Origin: Bacteroidota bacterium
GTDB taxonomy: Bacteria; Bacteroidota; Bacteroidia; NS11-12g; UBA955
Direction of reading: 5' to 3'
Length of the DNA: 52,073 bases
Assembly: GCA_005788145.1 (NCBI GenBank)
Contig: SXYY01000121.1
Location: 1-52,073, forward strand
This document shows, piece by piece, positions 17,562 through 26,390 of this stretch. Within the stretch, counting starts at the first letter, position 1; every line of letters starts with the position of its first letter. The notes under the pieces were generated by a model. That model was not told the origin of the DNA. It ran no database searches and saw only the letters and a list, made by a program, of their open reading frames with translations. The translations under genes were made by a program, and so were the position numbers.

Positions 17562-18545
17562 TTAATACTCCCACAAATCGTGCTCAAAGATGAACAAGTC
17601 GTTCTTTATTTCTTCAGCGCGCAACAACGAAGCCAATCCATCTTGCTTGAATTCAGCCTTTTGGTTGATGTATCTGTCATCCCACTCAGAAGTCTTCACG
17701 ATATAGCTATCAAATAAACGATGGTGATTGATGTGCTGATCCCAGTTCAAACGCATGGCATCATTGTATCGGTTGAATACTTCTGACTTCGCCAAGGTAG
17801 GACGACAATCATCCATCTTCAACCAGAAAGGTTTTACGTCGTATGTTTGACCCATGATGTTCTTAGGCTGAATCGGTGCGATACCAATGATGATGGGCTT
17901 AAACTCCCCATGCTTGTAATCGAACACCCAGTCTTCCATGATTTCAAATTTCTGAATCAAATCCCAAGAGAAATATTCAGGGAAAGACGTATCAACCAAA
18001 TCCGTTGGGTCATCAGAACCTGGACGTTGTTTAGAAGTAGTAATGATTTCAGCAGTAGCACGAATGATGTCTTCTGGAGTGATTACGCGATTGAAGGAAT
18101 CCGTCGCATAGGCACGAACCAAACCCTTGGTACCCAATTCCCAAAAGACTTGAGAAATAGGATTCTTGGGCCAAGTCCAAGCACGGTTCATCTTCTGACG
18201 CAAATCGATCACACGCCAAACACGCTTACGGAATTTCAGATCTGCGTTGCGGAGATAGGGTCTCTGCATCACAATACCCTGAAGGTTACGGATGTTGGTA
18301 TCCTGGTTCACGTATTCTGGCTCGTAGTGGGACACAGCAGGATCGTCATAGTGAGTTCCAATTGTTGGAATCACAATTTCAGCTTCCTTCTTGGGTGCAT
18401 CAGCAGCCGGTTCTGAAGTTGCAGCAGGCTCAGAAGAACCTGAACCCTTCTTAGCTGGTGCTGGGTCACCCCAACCACCACCCCAATCTTGGGCATGCAA
18501 GCCAGCTGTGGCAACAAATGTGAGTGTGATTAATATGCGTTTCAT
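17562..18545 (-). CDS. gldN: T9SS ring protein GldN/PorN
   Basis: 327 residues with a cleavable signal peptide (MKRILITLTFVATAGLHAQ). A Gly/Pro/Ala/Glu-rich linker (about 20-55) precedes the GldN domain (about 95-315), with YLRNADLKFRKRVWRVIDLR and AEIITTSKQRPGSDDP. Known homologues bind the lipoprotein GldK/PorK and form the large periplasmic ring under the outer membrane. It is the last gene of gldKLMN, 13 nt after gldM, followed by a terminator. Confidence 0.95.
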   Translation of the reverse strand: MKRILITLTFVATAGLHAQDWGGGWGDPAPAKKGSGSSEPAATSEPAADAPKKEAEIVIPTIGTHYDDPAVSHYEPEYVNQDTNIRNLQGIVMQRPYLRNADLKFRKRVWRVIDLRQKMNRAWTWPKNPISQVFWELGTKGLVRAYATDSFNRVITPEDIIRATAEIITTSKQRPGSDDPTDLVDTSFPEYFSWDLIQKFEIMEDWVFDYKHGEFKPIIIGIAPIQPKNIMGQTYDVKPFWLKMDDCRPTLAKSEVFNRYNDAMRLNWDQHINHHRLFDSYIVKTSEWDDRYINQKAEFKQDGLASLLRAEEIKNDLFIFEHDLWEY

Positions 18546-18558
18546 TAATGTGTTTTTT

Positions 18559-20220
18559 TTAGTTTACTGATCCTCCAACGTTGTCGAGGAACTTGGGCAC
18601 TTTATCAGGTCCGATAACTTTGATTTGGTCAAATTGAATCAAATCACCAGGGCCTAACATTTTCAAGAATGAAGCAATCGGTGCCAAACTTGAACCGTTA
18701 ACCACCTGAATTTTGGGACCGTTGGTACGACGTCCGATACAAGTAAAGCGGTAAGACAATACATCGTATTTTACACCATCGTATACAAAGTTATCCAAAG
18801 CAGCCACAGCATTTGCCTGAACTTTCATCGCAGACAATGAGATAGGACCACTAAATCCTACGCTACCCGCTTTAAATACAGGACGGGGAACGTTACGAAC
18901 TTTGAATTTCTTAGAGCCCATCGATACGGTACGACCATCAGGCAACTTCGCAGTAACATTGATCATACATTCGTTGCCGCTACGGACAGGGATGATTGCA
19001 TTGTATTGACCAGGCTTCGAGGGGCGCAAAGAAACACCACCACCTGTTACGGATACATTCACATTTTTGGGGTCAACACCACCTACAGAAACTGAAATTG
19101 GGTTAGGCAAACCTACATAAACCACATTCAATTCATCGGCAGAAATTGCAGCTTGAGGAGCAAATACGCTGTACTCCGCTTCAGTTTCGTAGTTATCTGA
19201 TCCACCACCGTTGGGTTTTGGTACTTGGATACCCACTTTGTATTTCTGTGAGCCTGGAGAAGCGCTTGTTACTTTGTATTTACCTACACCATCAACCACT
19301 TCAATTGGACGACCATTTACAGTTACCATCATCTGTGCCTTTGAATTGTAGGCAGCCAACAAAATGTTTGCTTCGTATGTTTGGTTTGTCAATACTGCGC
19401 TTGTAGATGCTGATACAACTGGAATCAATTTGTCGAACTTGTAGTCAGCAGCGTTCACAGACTCAGCCAATGCTTGCATAACTTCTGCTTCCATTGAACG
19501 TGAATCGTTTTCTACTTTACTCAACATCGCGAAGACACCCGCCAATGGAGAATGCTCTAAATACATTGATACCCAACTCTGATCTGTTCCACTGGAGTTT
19601 ATGGTATTGTTAGCATACAATGAAGTTTTTTCTTCAATGGCTTTCATGCGATCCAACAAAATTTTCTTCGTTTCGGGAGAGCCGGCCAAAATTGCGTCAG
19701 CTGAAGCTTTCTTCATAACAGTCAACATATCAACACGGGCCTTGTTGATTGCATCTTGCAAATCAGTACCGTTTTTGCCTTCGTTTTCAACCATAAAATA
19801 GTTACCATGAACTTCCATGTTGTCACCCTGTGCCAATTCAGGAACCCCACCTTTCACCAACAAAGCCTCAGGCTCTTGTTTACGGCCCATTTTTGGGTCT
19901 TTTTGGTCTCCAGTGAGCAACAACAAATCATTTTTGATGCCGTTCAAACGGCCAATCAAGGCTTTACTGATGACTTGTACCTGATTACAATATGATACCG
20001 CGACTGCAGCAGCCTTATTTTCAGCAGCAGTCTTCACCAAGCTACCCAAAACAGCAGTATTCTTTTGTACGATGTTCTTCGTAGAATTGTCCAATGAGTT
20101 TTCAATCAAGTTGAATGCCTTGATAATCTCTTTGGATACGTTCAATGCCAAAAGGGCTGTCAACACGAGATACATCATGTTGATCATCTTTTGACGTGCG
20201 GATACTTTACCACCTGCCAT
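18559..20220 (-). CDS. gldM: T9SS inner-membrane motor protein GldM/PorM
   Basis: 553 residues. The N-terminus MAGGKVSARQKMINMMYLVL leads into one transmembrane helix (about 13-30) and then a long periplasmic part. That part is a helical first domain (about 35-225) followed by beta-rich Ig-like domains (about 230-550), including ISVSVGGVDPKNVNVSVTGG. In studied systems GldM dimers and a GldL pentamer form a proton-driven rotary motor that powers secretion and gliding. It lies between gldL (40 nt) and gldN (13 nt). Confidence 0.96.
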   Translation of the reverse strand: MAGGKVSARQKMINMMYLVLTALLALNVSKEIIKAFNLIENSLDNSTKNIVQKNTAVLGSLVKTAAENKAAAVAVSYCNQVQVISKALIGRLNGIKNDLLLLTGDQKDPKMGRKQEPEALLVKGGVPELAQGDNMEVHGNYFMVENEGKNGTDLQDAINKARVDMLTVMKKASADAILAGSPETKKILLDRMKAIEEKTSLYANNTINSSGTDQSWVSMYLEHSPLAGVFAMLSKVENDSRSMEAEVMQALAESVNAADYKFDKLIPVVSASTSAVLTNQTYEANILLAAYNSKAQMMVTVNGRPIEVVDGVGKYKVTSASPGSQKYKVGIQVPKPNGGGSDNYETEAEYSVFAPQAAISADELNVVYVGLPNPISVSVGGVDPKNVNVSVTGGGVSLRPSKPGQYNAIIPVRSGNECMINVTAKLPDGRTVSMGSKKFKVRNVPRPVFKAGSVGFSGPISLSAMKVQANAVAALDNFVYDGVKYDVLSYRFTCIGRRTNGPKIQVVNGSSLAPIASFLKMLGPGDLIQFDQIKVIGPDKVPKFLDNVGGSVN

Positions 20221-20260
20221 TTTCTATTCTCCTTTTTAGTTTAGTGGGAATAAATAAAGG

Positions 20261-20914
20261 TTAGGCTTTGTTCGCACCCATGGCGCTCAACATGTTACCG
20301 TAAATTGAGTTCAAGTTGCTCAAGTTGCGGTTCAATTTGTTCAATTCACTTGAAAATTCTGCAGTTGCAGATTCTGTTGCGTTGATGTTGGTCAATGCAC
20401 CTTGCAGACCAGCAGAGAAATTACTCATTGAATCAGAAACCATGGCTGTACTGTCTGCAATAGACGACATATTTTTGGCTGCTTTTGATGTATTTTCTGC
20501 GTATTCGTTTGTTGCAACAGCGGCATTTGATAAGTTGGCCATTTCTTTCACATTGCTGCTCAAAGAAGTTAAGCCGGTACCCAAACTCTCAATCAATTCT
20601 GGACCAATTTTGGCTTGTGCCAACATGGAATCCAACTGCTGAGAAACGCTGCCAGTTTTCTTTTTATCAGTTGGATCGCCTCCTGCTAATTCAGGATAGA
20701 CTAAAGACCAATCTGGATCCATGTGCACTGGTTCAAAGGCCGAAATACAGAAAATACCTGCCTCAGTCAACAGACCTACTGACAACATGATGTCGGCACC
20801 TTTCAAGTGCAAGATTTTAAACAACGCTCCCACGATTACCACCGCAGCACCGATACCATAAACGAAGTTCATGGTCGTTTTAAACTTTTTTGATTCAAAG
20901 AAACTTTTGCTCAT
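20261..20914 (-). CDS. gldL: T9SS inner-membrane motor protein GldL/PorL
   Basis: 217 residues. Two N-terminal transmembrane helices (about 15-35 and 41-60) are followed by a cytoplasmic helical, Ser/Asn-rich tail. Glu51 in SVGLLTEAG sits within the second helix and matches the proton-coupling glutamate of the family, with Lys33 and His36 in the first helix region. It partners with GldM in the proton-motive-force motor. The gene is 76 nt after gldK; no clear separate promoter is visible in that gap. Confidence 0.96.
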   Translation of the reverse strand: MSKSFFESKKFKTTMNFVYGIGAAVVIVGALFKILHLKGADIMLSVGLLTEAGIFCISAFEPVHMDPDWSLVYPELAGGDPTDKKKTGSVSQQLDSMLAQAKIGPELIESLGTGLTSLSSNVKEMANLSNAAVATNEYAENTSKAAKNMSSIADSTAMVSDSMSNFSAGLQGALTNINATESATAEFSSELNKLNRNLSNLNSIYGNMLSAMGANKA

Positions 20915-20990
20915 AATTTTTATTTGGTTATAGTTAGTTGAATAGTTAAACGAATTATCTCAAGGATTATTCTAAGCGTGAGAGTGAATG

Positions 20991-22361
20991 TTACTTTCTA
21001 TCGGTGTTTGAACGACCGATATAGGTTTGAACACAACGGAATCCTACATAAGATTTACTGGTATCTTGGTATTCGAAGGTTCTTGCACCATTTTCGATGA
21101 AGTATGCTACATCTTTCCAAGATCCACCGCGAATCACTTTGCGTTTTTCATTGATTGAAATATCTTTTACCTGACGCTTTCCCTCTTTGCCACGTTCTTT
21201 GATGAAGGTATGTGATTCACCATTCAAATCGTGAGCGAAAGCGTTATTGGCCTCATCCCAAGATGTCCGGGTCCACTCAGATACGTTACCGGCCATGTTG
21301 TACAGACCGAAATCGTTCGGGAAGTAACTGTCCACACGAACTGGATACACGCCACCGTCTATGCCGTAGTTACCACGCAAAGGTTTGAAGTTAGCCAACA
21401 TACAACCTTTGCTGTTGCGGGCGTAAGGCCCTCCCCATGGATATTTGTTTCCAATTCTACCACCGCGGGCAGCATATTCCCACTCATACTCGGTTGGCAA
21501 ACGGAAATCGTGGGTGTTCGGCAAATAGCCATTCATTTCCCAATAAGCAGTCTTGCGATCGGTTCTCCAACGGCAGAAAGCATACGCTTGATGCCACGAA
21601 ACCCCTACAACAGGATATTCGTCGTATTTGGGGTGGTGGAAATACACCTGAGCCATGGGCTCGTTGTAAGAGTAGGTGAAATCGCGAACCCAGCACAATG
21701 TATCTGGATATACCAAAACATCTTCTGTACGCATGAACTGAGCGCGATCCATTGGTGCGTATTTGTCGCGATCCAATTTTGCAGCTGCTTCGTAGTCCGT
21801 CCACATGAAATGGTAAATCAACTTGCGTGTATCAATCTGGTGCTTCCCTTGGAAACGCTCATCACCTTGGTACAACATATCGGCCAATTCCTCTTTGTGC
21901 TTCACCCAATCAACCATACGGTATGGATTAATCAAACGGTTACCCTCTTCGTCTTCTGGGAAGTAATACTCGTCGTCGTCACACATGATGCGCGCCAATG
22001 AATCTACTACGTAATTGACGAACTGTCGGTATTCATTATTGGTGATTTCCGTCTCATCCATCCAAAAAGCAGTAATTGTCATCTGCTTGTTGGGCTCTAG
22101 GTATGAGTTGAAAACATCCTGACCACCCTGGCCCGTGTGGAAGGTACCTGATTTAACATAAACCATGCCCGGAGGCTGTGGGTGAAACCATGGTCGTCTT
22201 CCCAACACACCGGTTAGGTCGCCTGTGTCGGCAGGTCCGCATGCATAGACCATTACAGAAGCCACTACCGCGGCCCTGCGAAGGGTTCGATTGCCCAAGA
22301 AATTCAAAGCTTTCTTAGCGAACTCGTTGTTTGTGAAGAAACTCATCACTGTATTTTTCAT
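20991..22361 (-). CDS. gldK: T9SS ring lipoprotein GldK/PorK
   Basis: 456 residues. After a basic N-terminal stretch, a hydrophobic segment ends in a lipobox-like VYAC with the lipid Cys at 41, making an unusually long signal region. The rest is a formylglycine-generating-enzyme/sulfatase-modifying fold, with the typical WMDETEITNNEYRQFV, PVVGVSWHQAYAFCRWR, RLPTEYEWEYAARGG, MAGNVSEWT and KVIRGGSWKD. In GldK this fold is structural, part of the periplasmic ring with GldN. A second Met at codon 6 could be the start. The gene has its own strong promoter after porP/sprF. Confidence 0.95.
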   Translation of the reverse strand: MKNTVMSFFTNNEFAKKALNFLGNRTLRRAAVVASVMVYACGPADTGDLTGVLGRRPWFHPQPPGMVYVKSGTFHTGQGGQDVFNSYLEPNKQMTITAFWMDETEITNNEYRQFVNYVVDSLARIMCDDDEYYFPEDEEGNRLINPYRMVDWVKHKEELADMLYQGDERFQGKHQIDTRKLIYHFMWTDYEAAAKLDRDKYAPMDRAQFMRTEDVLVYPDTLCWVRDFTYSYNEPMAQVYFHHPKYDEYPVVGVSWHQAYAFCRWRTDRKTAYWEMNGYLPNTHDFRLPTEYEWEYAARGGRIGNKYPWGGPYARNSKGCMLANFKPLRGNYGIDGGVYPVRVDSYFPNDFGLYNMAGNVSEWTRTSWDEANNAFAHDLNGESHTFIKERGKEGKRQVKDISINEKRKVIRGGSWKDVAYFIENGARTFEYQDTSKSYVGFRCVQTYIGRSNTDRK

Positions 22362-22398
22362 TATGCAGTTTTGATATTGCGTTTTTGTTCTAAAGTTG

Positions 22399-22428
22399 CA
22401 AAAATAAAGTTTAGGTTGAATAAACCAA
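22399..22428 (-). promoter_or_regulatory. Promoter of gldKLMN
   Basis: On the minus strand, TTG at 22428-22426, a spacer of exactly 19 nt and TATTTTTG at 22406-22399. This consensus-quality site is inside the 141-nt gap between porP/sprF and gldK, giving the motor/ring genes an independent transcript with a leader of about 30-35 nt. Confidence 0.75.
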
Positions 22429-22502
22429 CATAATTTTTATTTCGTGTAGGGTATAAACGCAATATTGGAATGTTTATTTTGTGTGGATAAATATTTTTTT
22501 CA

Positions 22503-23618
22503 TTAATCGAACTCAGGAGAACGCTCCATCCATCGTGGGTGACGATAAACTTTCACAGGACGCTCAGGCAAAGTAAATGTAAAACAATAGTTTACCTGAA
22601 TTTCGTGGGTTCCAGACTGACTTCTGATCAAATTGTTCATTGGGATATCATAAGAGTATCCTACGCGCAAGCGCTGCGTTGCACCGGCTGCATTTCCCAA
22701 CAAGGGAGGATAATATCCGAACATCAACGAAAATGATTCGACACCCGCACCATAAACGCGGAAGTTGGCACCACCTGCGAACAAATCGTTCCAAGTGACC
22801 ATACCTTGTAAATCCACCTGCGGTTTGATAAATCCTCCGTTCGCAGCTGTTTTAATCAACATGGCTGGTTCCAATACCAATGAAGGATTTCCCAAAAAGC
22901 TCTCTTGTTTGTAACCTGCTACCAAATAATAGTGTCTCTTCGACATCGCGGTAACGGAACCACTTACACCATAAACAAATGTCTGTGGCGTCATGTTCGT
23001 TGCTGAGAATCCAATGAATGCACCATCCATGATGTTGGGTGTGGTATAATAGGCGCCCAAACCCAGGGTCGTTCTCGAATCATTTACCTCTCCATTAGGT
23101 ATCATTGGATCATTTGGGTCGTGCGCACGCAATCCGGCACCATCCAAAGATTTTGTGAGATTGGCAAAATCCACACCCAAACGAATGTTGGAACCATCTA
23201 ACAACGGATAGGCCAAGGCCAATCCACCTTTCATATACAATGTACTCTCATAACCCACTTTGTCCGACACATAGGAAAATGAAGCCCCTCCGTAATTTTT
23301 GTCTTTGTACATCGCAGGTGCAGAAAATCCCAGTCCCATGGTCTGCGGTGCGATGTTGGTGCGCATCTTGTCCAAATCCATGTTGATGGGGTCTCCATTC
23401 TGCGTTCTCAAATAGGATGTTTGATCATCAAATCCCAACCACTGTTGGTGGGTAATGGCATTCAAACAATATTGTCCAGAAGCCCCTGCGTAAGCTGGGT
23501 TGTAGAACAATTTGTTGTACGTAAAATGCGTGAACATCGGATCTTGTTGCGCTTGTACCATCCAAGGGGCCAACAGCCCCGCAAAGGCCAATATTCTTCC
23601 CAGTATTTGTTTGTTCAT
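22503..23618 (-). CDS. PorP/SprF family T9SS outer-membrane protein
   Basis: 371 residues with a signal peptide (cleavage near WMVQAQ). The family signature QDPMFTHFTYNKLFYNPAYAGAS follows directly (residues 25-47). The remainder is amphipathic beta strands ending RLRVGYSYDIPMN and a final strand, consistent with an outer-membrane barrel of the PorP/SprF type. In known systems PorP links to the GldK/N ring through PorE, and SprF serves SprB. Its place directly upstream of gldKLMN argues for the core PorP role, but paralogues are common in this phylum. Confidence 0.92.
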   Translation of the reverse strand: MNKQILGRILAFAGLLAPWMVQAQQDPMFTHFTYNKLFYNPAYAGASGQYCLNAITHQQWLGFDDQTSYLRTQNGDPINMDLDKMRTNIAPQTMGLGFSAPAMYKDKNYGGASFSYVSDKVGYESTLYMKGGLALAYPLLDGSNIRLGVDFANLTKSLDGAGLRAHDPNDPMIPNGEVNDSRTTLGLGAYYTTPNIMDGAFIGFSATNMTPQTFVYGVSGSVTAMSKRHYYLVAGYKQESFLGNPSLVLEPAMLIKTAANGGFIKPQVDLQGMVTWNDLFAGGANFRVYGAGVESFSLMFGYYPPLLGNAAGATQRLRVGYSYDIPMNNLIRSQSGTHEIQVNYCFTFTLPERPVKVYRHPRWMERSPEFD

Positions 23619-23644
23619 GCTTTGGTTGGAGTATCTCTTAAAAA

Positions 23645-23676
23645 CAAAAATGAGTCAAAATCGCCACATTCCCAAA
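23645..23676 (-). promoter_or_regulatory. Possible promoter of porP/sprF
   Basis: On the minus strand, TTTG at 23676-23673, a 20-nt spacer and CATTTTTG at 23652-23645, one mismatch from TAnnTTTG. It is 27 nt before the start codon. Confidence 0.4.
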
Positions 23677-23926
23677 CATTTTTACAAAAGGTGATGCACA
23701 TCAAACAACCACAGACCAGAGTTTATCGTCGCAGCACACCCACTCCACCCACCAAATGGCTTGAATACACCCCACCCATTTTTACGCATGATTCAAACAA
23801 ATTTATATTTTCAAACCATTCAATATCAAATACTTGACTGAATGTTTTTTCCAAACCAACCCATCCCCCCTGACAGCACTGCTTTGCCCAACTGACCAAT
23901 AAATAACGCACCCAAAATCACTCATC

Positions 23927-23970
23927 GAAAAGTTCAAAAAAAATCGGGAATAACTCGTGGAAAAGTTCAA
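23927..23970 (+). repeat. Direct repeat, possible operator upstream of the response regulator
   Basis: The sequence GAAAAGTTCAA occurs at 23927-23937 and again at 23960-23970. The spacing of 33 bp is about three helical turns, placing both copies on the same DNA face, 54-97 bp before the regulator start. It could be a binding site; there is no direct evidence of function. Confidence 0.35.
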
Positions 23971-24023
23971 TGTTGAGTGTCCTACCGTGGCCGTATCATT
24001 GTATCCTAATATATACACAAAAC

Positions 24024-25379
24024 ATGGCTGAAATATTGGTCATCGACGATGAAGCGCCGATCCGCGAAACCCTTAAGGAAATCCTTGAATACGAAAATTA
24101 CACCGTAACTACGGCTGATGACGGAAACAAAGGATTACAACTGATTCAGAAGAATGAGTATGATGTCATTCTCTGCGATGTCAAAATGCCCGGAATTGAT
24201 GGCATGGAACTATTAGACCGCGCTCAAGCATTGCGGCCCGATCTTCCCTTCATCATGATATCCGGCCACGGCAATGTGGAAATGGCCATCGATGCGACAA
24301 AAAAAGGGGCCTATGATTTCATCACCAAGCCACCTGATTTGAACCGATTGCTCATTGCCATTCGCAATGCCATCGACCGGAACAACTTGGTCAGCGAAAC
24401 CAAAATCCTTAAGCGCAAAGTAGCGAAGACGTTCGACATCATCGGCGAAACCCCTGCCATAGGCAAAATCAAGGAAACCATTGAAAAGGTAGCTCCCACA
24501 GAAGCGCGCGTATTGATTACGGGAGAAAACGGAACGGGAAAAGAACTGGTTGCACGCTGGTTGCACGAAAAGAGCAACCGCGCCTCTTACCCATTGGTGG
24601 AAGTTAACTGCGCCTCAATTCCAACAGAACTAATTGAAAGTGAATTGTTTGGGCACGAAAAAGGCAGCTTTACATCAGCCATCAAACAGCGCATCGGAAA
24701 ATTTGAGCAAGCCCATGGTGGCACGCTTTTCCTTGATGAAATCGGCGACATGAGTATGGCAGCACAAGCGAAAGTGCTTCGCGCTATTCAAGAGGGTAAA
24801 ATCACCCGCGTGGGTGGCGATAAAGAAATCAAGGTGGATGTGCGCATCGTGGCGGCCACCAACAAAAACCTTCTTGAAGAAATTGAAAAGGGCAACTTCC
24901 GAATGGACTTGTACCACCGTTTGAGTGTGATTTTGATACACGTCCCTACCCTCAACGAGCGCACCGAGGACATTCCATTGATTGCGAACAATTTCTTGGT
25001 GGACATCTGCAACGACAACAGCATCCCTGTGAAATCATTCACCCCAGATGGTTATCAGGCCTTGCAAGACGTAAACTGGACAGGAAACATTCGTGAATTG
25101 CGCAACGTGGTAGAGCGTTTGGTGATACTTTGCGGCGATAAAATCACCGGTGAAGACGTTTACATGTTCTCAAATCCTGCACAAAGGGGCGCGGATCCAT
25201 TCGGTGTGGTGGATGATTACAAAACCCTCCAAGACTTCCGAGATTGGGCTGAAAAAGTATTCATTGAACGCAAATTGGTGCAAAATGGATGGAATGTGGC
25301 CAAAACAGCACAAGAGATCGACATCCAACGGAGTCATTTGTACAACAAAATTGAAAAGTACAGTCTAAAACGCCGCTAA
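24024..25379 (+). CDS. NtrC-family sigma-54-type response regulator
   Basis: 451 residues from the ATG at 24024 (MAEILVIDDE). The receiver domain (about 1-120) has the acidic pair Asp8/Asp9, phospho-acceptor Asp52 (ILCDVKMPGIDG) and the TKP lysine. The AAA+ domain (about 145-380) has Walker A (GENGTGKELVA) and Walker B (GGTLFLDEIGD). The sigma-54 contact loop reads GSFTSA rather than the canonical GAFTGA. A Fis-type helix-turn-helix occupies the last 40 residues (NVAKTAQEIDIQRSHLYNKI). No histidine kinase is adjacent, so it is an orphan regulator. tsaC follows 3 nt after its stop. Confidence 0.93.
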   Translation: MAEILVIDDEAPIRETLKEILEYENYTVTTADDGNKGLQLIQKNEYDVILCDVKMPGIDGMELLDRAQALRPDLPFIMISGHGNVEMAIDATKKGAYDFITKPPDLNRLLIAIRNAIDRNNLVSETKILKRKVAKTFDIIGETPAIGKIKETIEKVAPTEARVLITGENGTGKELVARWLHEKSNRASYPLVEVNCASIPTELIESELFGHEKGSFTSAIKQRIGKFEQAHGGTLFLDEIGDMSMAAQAKVLRAIQEGKITRVGGDKEIKVDVRIVAATNKNLLEEIEKGNFRMDLYHRLSVILIHVPTLNERTEDIPLIANNFLVDICNDNSIPVKSFTPDGYQALQDVNWTGNIRELRNVVERLVILCGDKITGEDVYMFSNPAQRGADPFGVVDDYKTLQDFRDWAEKVFIERKLVQNGWNVAKTAQEIDIQRSHLYNKIEKYSLKRR

Positions 25380-25382
25380 TTC

Positions 25383-26387
25383 ATGGGCGCGTTGATTGGC
25401 ATCGATTTGGACTACGCAGCGAATTTGCTTGAACAGGGCAAACTCGTTGCAATTCCTACGGAAACGGTTTATGGTTTGGCCGCCAACGGACTAAATACGG
25501 AAGCGGTTTCTGGTATTTTTGCCGCCAAAAACCGTCCCACCTTTGATCCTCTCATATTGCATGTGGGTAGTGTGGCACAAGCAAAATCGCTTTGCATCGA
25601 ATGGCCTGAGGCAGCGGAAAAATTGGCAACTGCGTTTTGGCCGGGGCCATTGACTTTGGTTTTACCCAAGGCAAATCACATCCCCGATTTGGTTACGGCT
25701 GACCATCCAACGGTGGCAGTGCGCATGCCCAACAACGCCATGTCCTTGGCCTTGTTACAACGGCTATCTTTTCCGCTGGCTGCACCGAGTGCCAACCCCT
25801 TTGGATATGTAAGCCCCACCAACGCACAACATGTATTTGATCAATTGGGCGAACGCATCGATTACATTCTAGACGGCGGTCCCTGCGCCATTGGCATTGA
25901 AAGTACCATCGTTTCTGTAGATACCCACAATCGCGTTACCTTACTACGGCTTGGAGGTCTGGACTTGGAAGCCCTCTCAGAAACAATTGGACATCCGCTG
26001 GAAGAATCGCTCAGTATGCATAGTAACCCGCAAGCTCCCGGACAGCTCGACCAGCACTATTCACCGGGCTGTGCGATGATTCCCTTCACCAATTTTCCAT
26101 CTAATGCGACGCACAAGGAGAAAAACCTTGCTATCGGATTTTTGTGGTTTTCTGAGAATGACAGGAAGCAACATGCAGGACCAACAATACCCATTGGGGC
26201 GAAAAATTATGTCCTGTCCGCCTCAGGCGATGACCGTGAAGCGGCGATGAACTTGTTTGGTACTTTGCGACAGTTTGACAAGGATGGTTGCACCCAGGTG
26301 TATTTTACTTGGGCACCAGAAATGGGACTCGGCCGTGCTATCAATGACAGATTGAAGCGGGCGTCCGCAAACTCAACCCCTCATTGA
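25383..26387 (+). CDS. L-threonylcarbamoyladenylate synthase, Sua5 type
   Basis: Makes the intermediate for the t6A modification of ANN-decoding tRNAs. 334 residues: an N-terminal YrdC domain (about 5-205) with LVAIPTETVYGLAANG, KNRPTFDPLILHV, AVRMPNN and the ATP-binding APSANPFGYVSPT. A linker and a Sua5 C-terminal domain (about 215-330, APGQLDQHYSP and AINDRLKRAS) follow, so it is the long Sua5 form rather than short TsaC. It starts 3 nt after the regulator gene and ends 3 nt from the convergent hydrolase stop. Confidence 0.95.
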   Translation: MGALIGIDLDYAANLLEQGKLVAIPTETVYGLAANGLNTEAVSGIFAAKNRPTFDPLILHVGSVAQAKSLCIEWPEAAEKLATAFWPGPLTLVLPKANHIPDLVTADHPTVAVRMPNNAMSLALLQRLSFPLAAPSANPFGYVSPTNAQHVFDQLGERIDYILDGGPCAIGIESTIVSVDTHNRVTLLRLGGLDLEALSETIGHPLEESLSMHSNPQAPGQLDQHYSPGCAMIPFTNFPSNATHKEKNLAIGFLWFSENDRKQHAGPTIPIGAKNYVLSASGDDREAAMNLFGTLRQFDKDGCTQVYFTWAPEMGLGRAINDRLKRASANSTPH

Positions 26388-26390
26388 TAG

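Larger units (their letters stand above)
23619..24023. other. 405-nt intergenic region between porP/sprF and the NtrC-type regulator
   Basis: The longest gene-free stretch in the window, between divergent genes. It is AT-rich with C-rich patches on the plus strand. It holds a possible porP promoter at the left, an imperfect hairpin at 23817-23844 followed by six T's, and an 11-bp direct repeat (GAAAAGTTCAA at 23927-23937 and 23960-23970) spaced 33 bp apart. No convincing ORF, tRNA or perfect TAnnTTTG element for the right-hand gene was found. Confidence 0.6.

Noticed and set aside
21231..22001. A 256-codon open frame on the plus strand opposite gldK
   Set aside because: gldK has clear family motifs across the same bases; the opposite frame is hydrophobic, repetitive nonsense without a start context.
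23817..23850. Hairpin plus six T's as a confident terminator
   Set aside because: The stem is short and broken by unpaired bases, and no gene ends just before it, so it is only mentioned as part of the intergenic finding.
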